The position numbers were made by a program, and so were the translations under genes. Shown here piece by piece: positions 61,085-64,000 of a stretch of 64,000 nt of DNA; position 1 is the first letter of the stretch; each line of letters starts with the position of its first letter. The notes beneath the pieces were generated by a model. The model saw nothing but the letters and a program-made list of their open reading frames with translations. It searched no databases and had not been told where the DNA came from. The stretch comes from an uncultured Ruminococcus sp. (GTDB lineage: Bacteria; Bacillota; Clostridia; Oscillospirales; Ruminococcaceae): contig NZ_CAMYUE010000001.1 of the NCBI RefSeq assembly GCF_947301925.1, positions 434,001 to 498,000 on the forward strand, written 5' to 3'.

Positions 61085-63166
61085 TTAATCAACATTTCCT
61101 ACTGCCGAGATTACCTCAGTTACCAGATTTGAAGGAAGCTGCTCGTATCTTACGAATTCAAATGTAAAGCTTCCCATGCCTCTTGTGGTCTGACGGAGAT
61201 ACATTGCGAAATCGTGCATCTCACGCATGGGCACCTCTGCCTGGATAAGGGTGTTTCCGCCGCCAACAGGCTCCATGCCAAGCACTCTGCCTCTGCGCTT
61301 GTTGAGCTCGCCCATGATATCGCCTGTATTGTCGTCGGGAGCTGTTACCTTCAGCTCGCCGATAGGCTCAAGCATTACGGGATCAGCCTGTCTGAGGCCT
61401 TCCTTGTATGCTATGGAAGCAGCTGTCTTGAATGCCATTTCCGAAGAGTCAACAGGGTGATATGAACCGTCTACCAGTATAGCCTTCAGACCTACTACGG
61501 GACAGCCTGCAAGAACGCCCTTCTTGACAGATTCTTCAAGTCCCTTCTGAACTGCGGGGAAGAAGTTCTTGGGAACAGCGCCGCCGAATATCTTCTCCTC
61601 GAATACGAGGGTATCGCTTACGCAGGGCTCGAACTCGATCCATACATCACCGAACTGTCCGTGACCGCCCGACTGCTTCTTGTGTCTGCCCTGTACCTTT
61701 ACCTTCTTGCGGATAGTCTCCTTGTAAGCTATCTTGGGAACGGTAAGATTTACCTCAACACCGAACTTTGTCTTGAGCTTGGCAGCTGCGACCTCGATAT
61801 GCTGTTCACCAAGACCGCTGAGGATCTGCTCCTTTGTGGTCTCGTCCTGGATATATGTGAGAGTAGGATCCTCCTCGATAAGTCTCTGGATGCTTGCGGA
61901 GATCTTTGCCTCGTCGCCCTGTGCCTTTGCCTTTACTGCCATAGAGTAGCAGGGTCTCGGGAACTCCATGCCTGCGAACTCAACGACTCTTGAAGAATCG
62001 GAGAGTGTATCGCCAGTATTTGCGGAGATCTTGGAAGCTACAACGATATCGCCTGCATATGCTGCAGACACCTCGCTCTGCTTCTTTCCGCAGAGATTAT
62101 AGAGCTTGCCGATCTTTTCGGCTGCACCTGTGGTCGAATTCACTACGTCACAGTTAGATGTGAGCTTGCCCGACATAACTCTTATGAACGACATCTTGCC
62201 TACGAAGGGGTCAGCGATGGTCTTGAATACGAATGCTGACAGAGGAGCCTCAGCGTCACAGTCAACCTCAACAATATCCTTTGTGGGAGTATATGCCTCA
62301 GCAGCATATACCTCGTTGGGTGAAGGAAGCAGCAGCTCTATCTCCTTGAGAAGCATATCTATACCTGCAAGGTCTGATGCAGATGTGCAGACTACGGGAG
62401 TGATGATACCGCGGTTCATACCGTCGTGGATACCGTCGATGAGCTCCTTCTGGGTGAAGGCCTCGCCCTCGAAGAACTTTTCCATAAGCTCCTCTGAGGT
62501 CTCGGCAACAGCCTCGGAAACGGCAGCTACAAGACCGTCAACACGGTACTCAAACTTCTCCGATATCTCGGCTGTGGGCATCTCTGTCTCGATAGCGTTG
62601 CCCTTTGAGTCGTACTTATAGCACTTCATCTCTATGAGGTTTACATACTCAACTATCTGTCCGTTGCTGACAACGGGAACTACTACGGGGCATACAGTAG
62701 GACCGAAAACCGTCTTGAGCTCTGTGAGAACATTGAAGAAGTTAGCGTCCTTATCGTCGATCTTCGTAACCACGAACATCTTTGACTTGCCCTGCTTTAC
62801 AGCCTCGTCATAGGCCTTTCTTGCGCCTACCTTTACGCCTGATTTTGCAGAGACTGTTATCATTACCGTATCTGAAGCCCTTATACCCTCGATCATCTCG
62901 GCTGCAAAGTCGAACAGACCCGGAGTATCGAGCAGATTTACCTTAAATCCGTTATATTCAAAGGAAGCAAGAGAAGTACCGATAGATATCTGTCTCTTGA
63001 TCTCCTCGGGATCGTAGTCACAAACTGTTGTGCCGTCAGCAGTCTTGCCGAGTCGGTCGGAAGCTCCTGCCTTGTAAAGGATCGCCTCTGCAAGAGAAGT
63101 TTTTCCCGAGCCGTTATGGCCTGCAAATGCTATGTTTTTGACTTTGTTTACATCATATTCTTTCAT
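61085..63166 (-). CDS. Elongation factor G-like GTPase (EF-G paralogue)
   Basis: 693 residues from the ATG at 63164-63166 behind GAGGAG. It has all five EF-G domains in order, but the P-loop is GHNGSGKTSL instead of the GHIDAGKTT of true EF-G, switch II is DTPGLFDF rather than DTPGHVDF, and TKIDDKDANF stands in the NKxD position. The loss of the GHVDF histidine argues for altered GTPase control. Such paralogues occur widely in Firmicutes as 'FusA2-like' proteins; they are thought to act on ribosomes under special conditions. Monocistronic. Confidence 0.85.
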   Translation of the reverse strand: MKEYDVNKVKNIAFAGHNGSGKTSLAEAILYKAGASDRLGKTADGTTVCDYDPEEIKRQISIGTSLASFEYNGFKVNLLDTPGLFDFAAEMIEGIRASDTVMITVSAKSGVKVGARKAYDEAVKQGKSKMFVVTKIDDKDANFFNVLTELKTVFGPTVCPVVVPVVSNGQIVEYVNLIEMKCYKYDSKGNAIETEMPTAEISEKFEYRVDGLVAAVSEAVAETSEELMEKFFEGEAFTQKELIDGIHDGMNRGIITPVVCTSASDLAGIDMLLKEIELLLPSPNEVYAAEAYTPTKDIVEVDCDAEAPLSAFVFKTIADPFVGKMSFIRVMSGKLTSNCDVVNSTTGAAEKIGKLYNLCGKKQSEVSAAYAGDIVVASKISANTGDTLSDSSRVVEFAGMEFPRPCYSMAVKAKAQGDEAKISASIQRLIEEDPTLTYIQDETTKEQILSGLGEQHIEVAAAKLKTKFGVEVNLTVPKIAYKETIRKKVKVQGRHKKQSGGHGQFGDVWIEFEPCVSDTLVFEEKIFGGAVPKNFFPAVQKGLEESVKKGVLAGCPVVGLKAILVDGSYHPVDSSEMAFKTAASIAYKEGLRQADPVMLEPIGELKVTAPDDNTGDIMGELNKRRGRVLGMEPVGGGNTLIQAEVPMREMHDFAMYLRQTTRGMGSFTFEFVRYEQLPSNLVTEVISAVGNVD

Positions 63167-63272
63167 GGTAAAGTTTCTCCTCTTAAATGGTTTATCCGTT
63201 TTATGCACGGCATACAAATATTATAATTCATTAATAAAAAAATTGCAATACTAACATAAAATTTTCTACATT

Positions 63273-64000
63273 TCATAGTACACGGTCAACCGTTTGTTGT
63301 GCACTATCACCAAATAATTCTTCTCCTGATTTACTAATTAGCTTTACTTTTCCCAAAACGGAGTAAGATCCGAAGTAAACAGCTCCCCAGAGCACAGCAA
63401 ATACGATCATTGACGGCACTTTTTCTGCTGTCAGGCCTATGATACGGTATGCTATCTCAATGACCGACATGGTCGATACAGCAAGCAATACAGGCAAAAG
63501 CAAAGTCCCGCCAAGAGCTTTTTCCGCTCCGGACGCCCTTGTTACCCTGATGAAACGTGAGCAGTTCCCGATAATATTGCTGGCATAATATGAAAACACT
63601 ATCCCGTAAAATCCGACCCGCGGCACAAGAATAAGCACCGAGGCTATCCTGATAATGTACTCCGCAAGATAGTTGAAGGACGAAAAGCTCTGGAGTCCCA
63701 GCCCTTTTATGAGGGCTTCAAGTACTATCTCCATGTATATAAACGGTATGACGGGAGCGATAACTGTTATGATCCTGCCTGCAAGCTCCCCGCCGCCAAG
63801 AAGTCTGCCGATATCTCCTCCGAAGCGCATCATCACAGCCGCAGCAAATACAGAGAACATAAGCGTCCACGCTTTCAGTCTTTCAGTCAGGCTCTTAATA
63901 CGCTGCCTGTTCCCTGCTGCGCTTGCTCTGGCAGTCTCGCTGACTATTATTCCCGATACCGAACAAAATACTACCGACGGGAAAAACAGAGCAGGAAGCA
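63273..64000 (-). CDS. MurJ/SpoVB-type polysaccharide flippase, C-terminal part (partial)
   Basis: The frame is open to the right edge, so the N-terminus lies outside. Visible are about 240 residues with at least five membrane helices. The upstream part reads LPALFFPSVVFCSVSGIIVSE then TARASAAGNRQRI, matching the middle of MOP-superfamily lipid-linked oligosaccharide flippases of the SpoVB/stage V type (which have LPA-x-L-F-P and a basic loop there). An internal ATG at 63860 is not the start. Moves a lipid-linked cell-wall or capsule precursor across the membrane. Confidence 0.75.
   Translation of the reverse strand, partial: LPALFFPSVVFCSVSGIIVSETARASAAGNRQRIKSLTERLKAWTLMFSVFAAAVMMRFGGDIGRLLGGGELAGRIITVIAPVIPFIYMEIVLEALIKGLGLQSFSSFNYLAEYIIRIASVLILVPRVGFYGIVFSYYASNIIGNCSRFIRVTRASGAEKALGGTLLLPVLLAVSTMSVIEIAYRIIGLTAEKVPSMIVFAVLWGAVYFGSYSVLGKVKLISKSGEELFGDSAQQTVDRVL

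Overview
The window looks like the chromosome of a Ruminococcus-type gut or rumen bacterium (Oscillospiraceae, Firmicutes). The pointers are dockerin modules on three secreted proteins, strong GGAGG ribosome binding sites, TTGACA/TATAAT promoters with 17-nt spacers, a T-box leader, and a block of house-keeping genes of clostridial type (dgt, sfsA, an EF-G paralogue, MATE and ABC exporters). The species call is inference from gene content only.

Positions 1-9914 are the early and integration end of a siphovirus-like prophage that runs off the left edge. Its leftward operon encodes a VapE-type primase (partial), family A DNA polymerase, a DUF2815 ssDNA-binding protein, a DUF2800 nuclease and a string of small proteins. 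A divergent switch with a repeated operator separates this operon from a rightward repressor and tyrosine integrase. The prophage ends in the 3' half of a tRNA-Ser(GGA) gene. A second integrative element of about 10.7 kb (9913-20643) follows directly. It has its own tyrosine integrase and its right end carries the same 22-bp tRNA 3' core, so two elements sit in tandem in one tRNA attachment site. Element 2 has no capsid or transfer genes. Its cargo is a DUF4143 ATPase, a signal-less leucine-rich-repeat protein with an unknown partner, a WYL regulator, an Mrr-like protein, a catalytically degenerate DnaQ-fold protein, and an sce7726-type nuclease fused to an SNF2 helicase whose second motor lobe is replaced by an XRE helix-turn-helix. 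This set looks like a defence or genome-stability island.

From 20.6 kb onward the DNA is host-like. First come secreted proteins: a BspA-type LRR-dockerin protein, a frameshifted exported protein, and a carbohydrate-binding-dockerin-esterase. At 27.3-31.3 kb lies a probable radical-SAM peptide-modification locus: a cysteine-free precursor-like protein with two H-x-D-x-P-H-x-D-V repeats, a long SPASM maturase with an N-terminal PqqD-like domain, and a divergent HemN-like radical SAM enzyme. Next are an N-terminal-dockerin secreted protein and an unusual XRE-cupin-acyl-CoA synthetase fusion under a T-box riboswitch. After these come a two-component system with an ABC transporter, a stand-alone PglX (BREX) C-terminal domain gene, and a heterodimeric ABC exporter.

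The right third holds a potassium channel, dgt, sfsA, a GT-C membrane protein, an AraC regulator with a divergent MATE pump, and an ECF sigma/anti-sigma pair. A metal (probably zinc) homeostasis group follows: a His-rich P-type ATPase behind an ArsR/SmtB-like operator and two COG0523 GTPases, one of them His-rich. An EF-G-like GTPase and a flippase cut by the right edge close the window.
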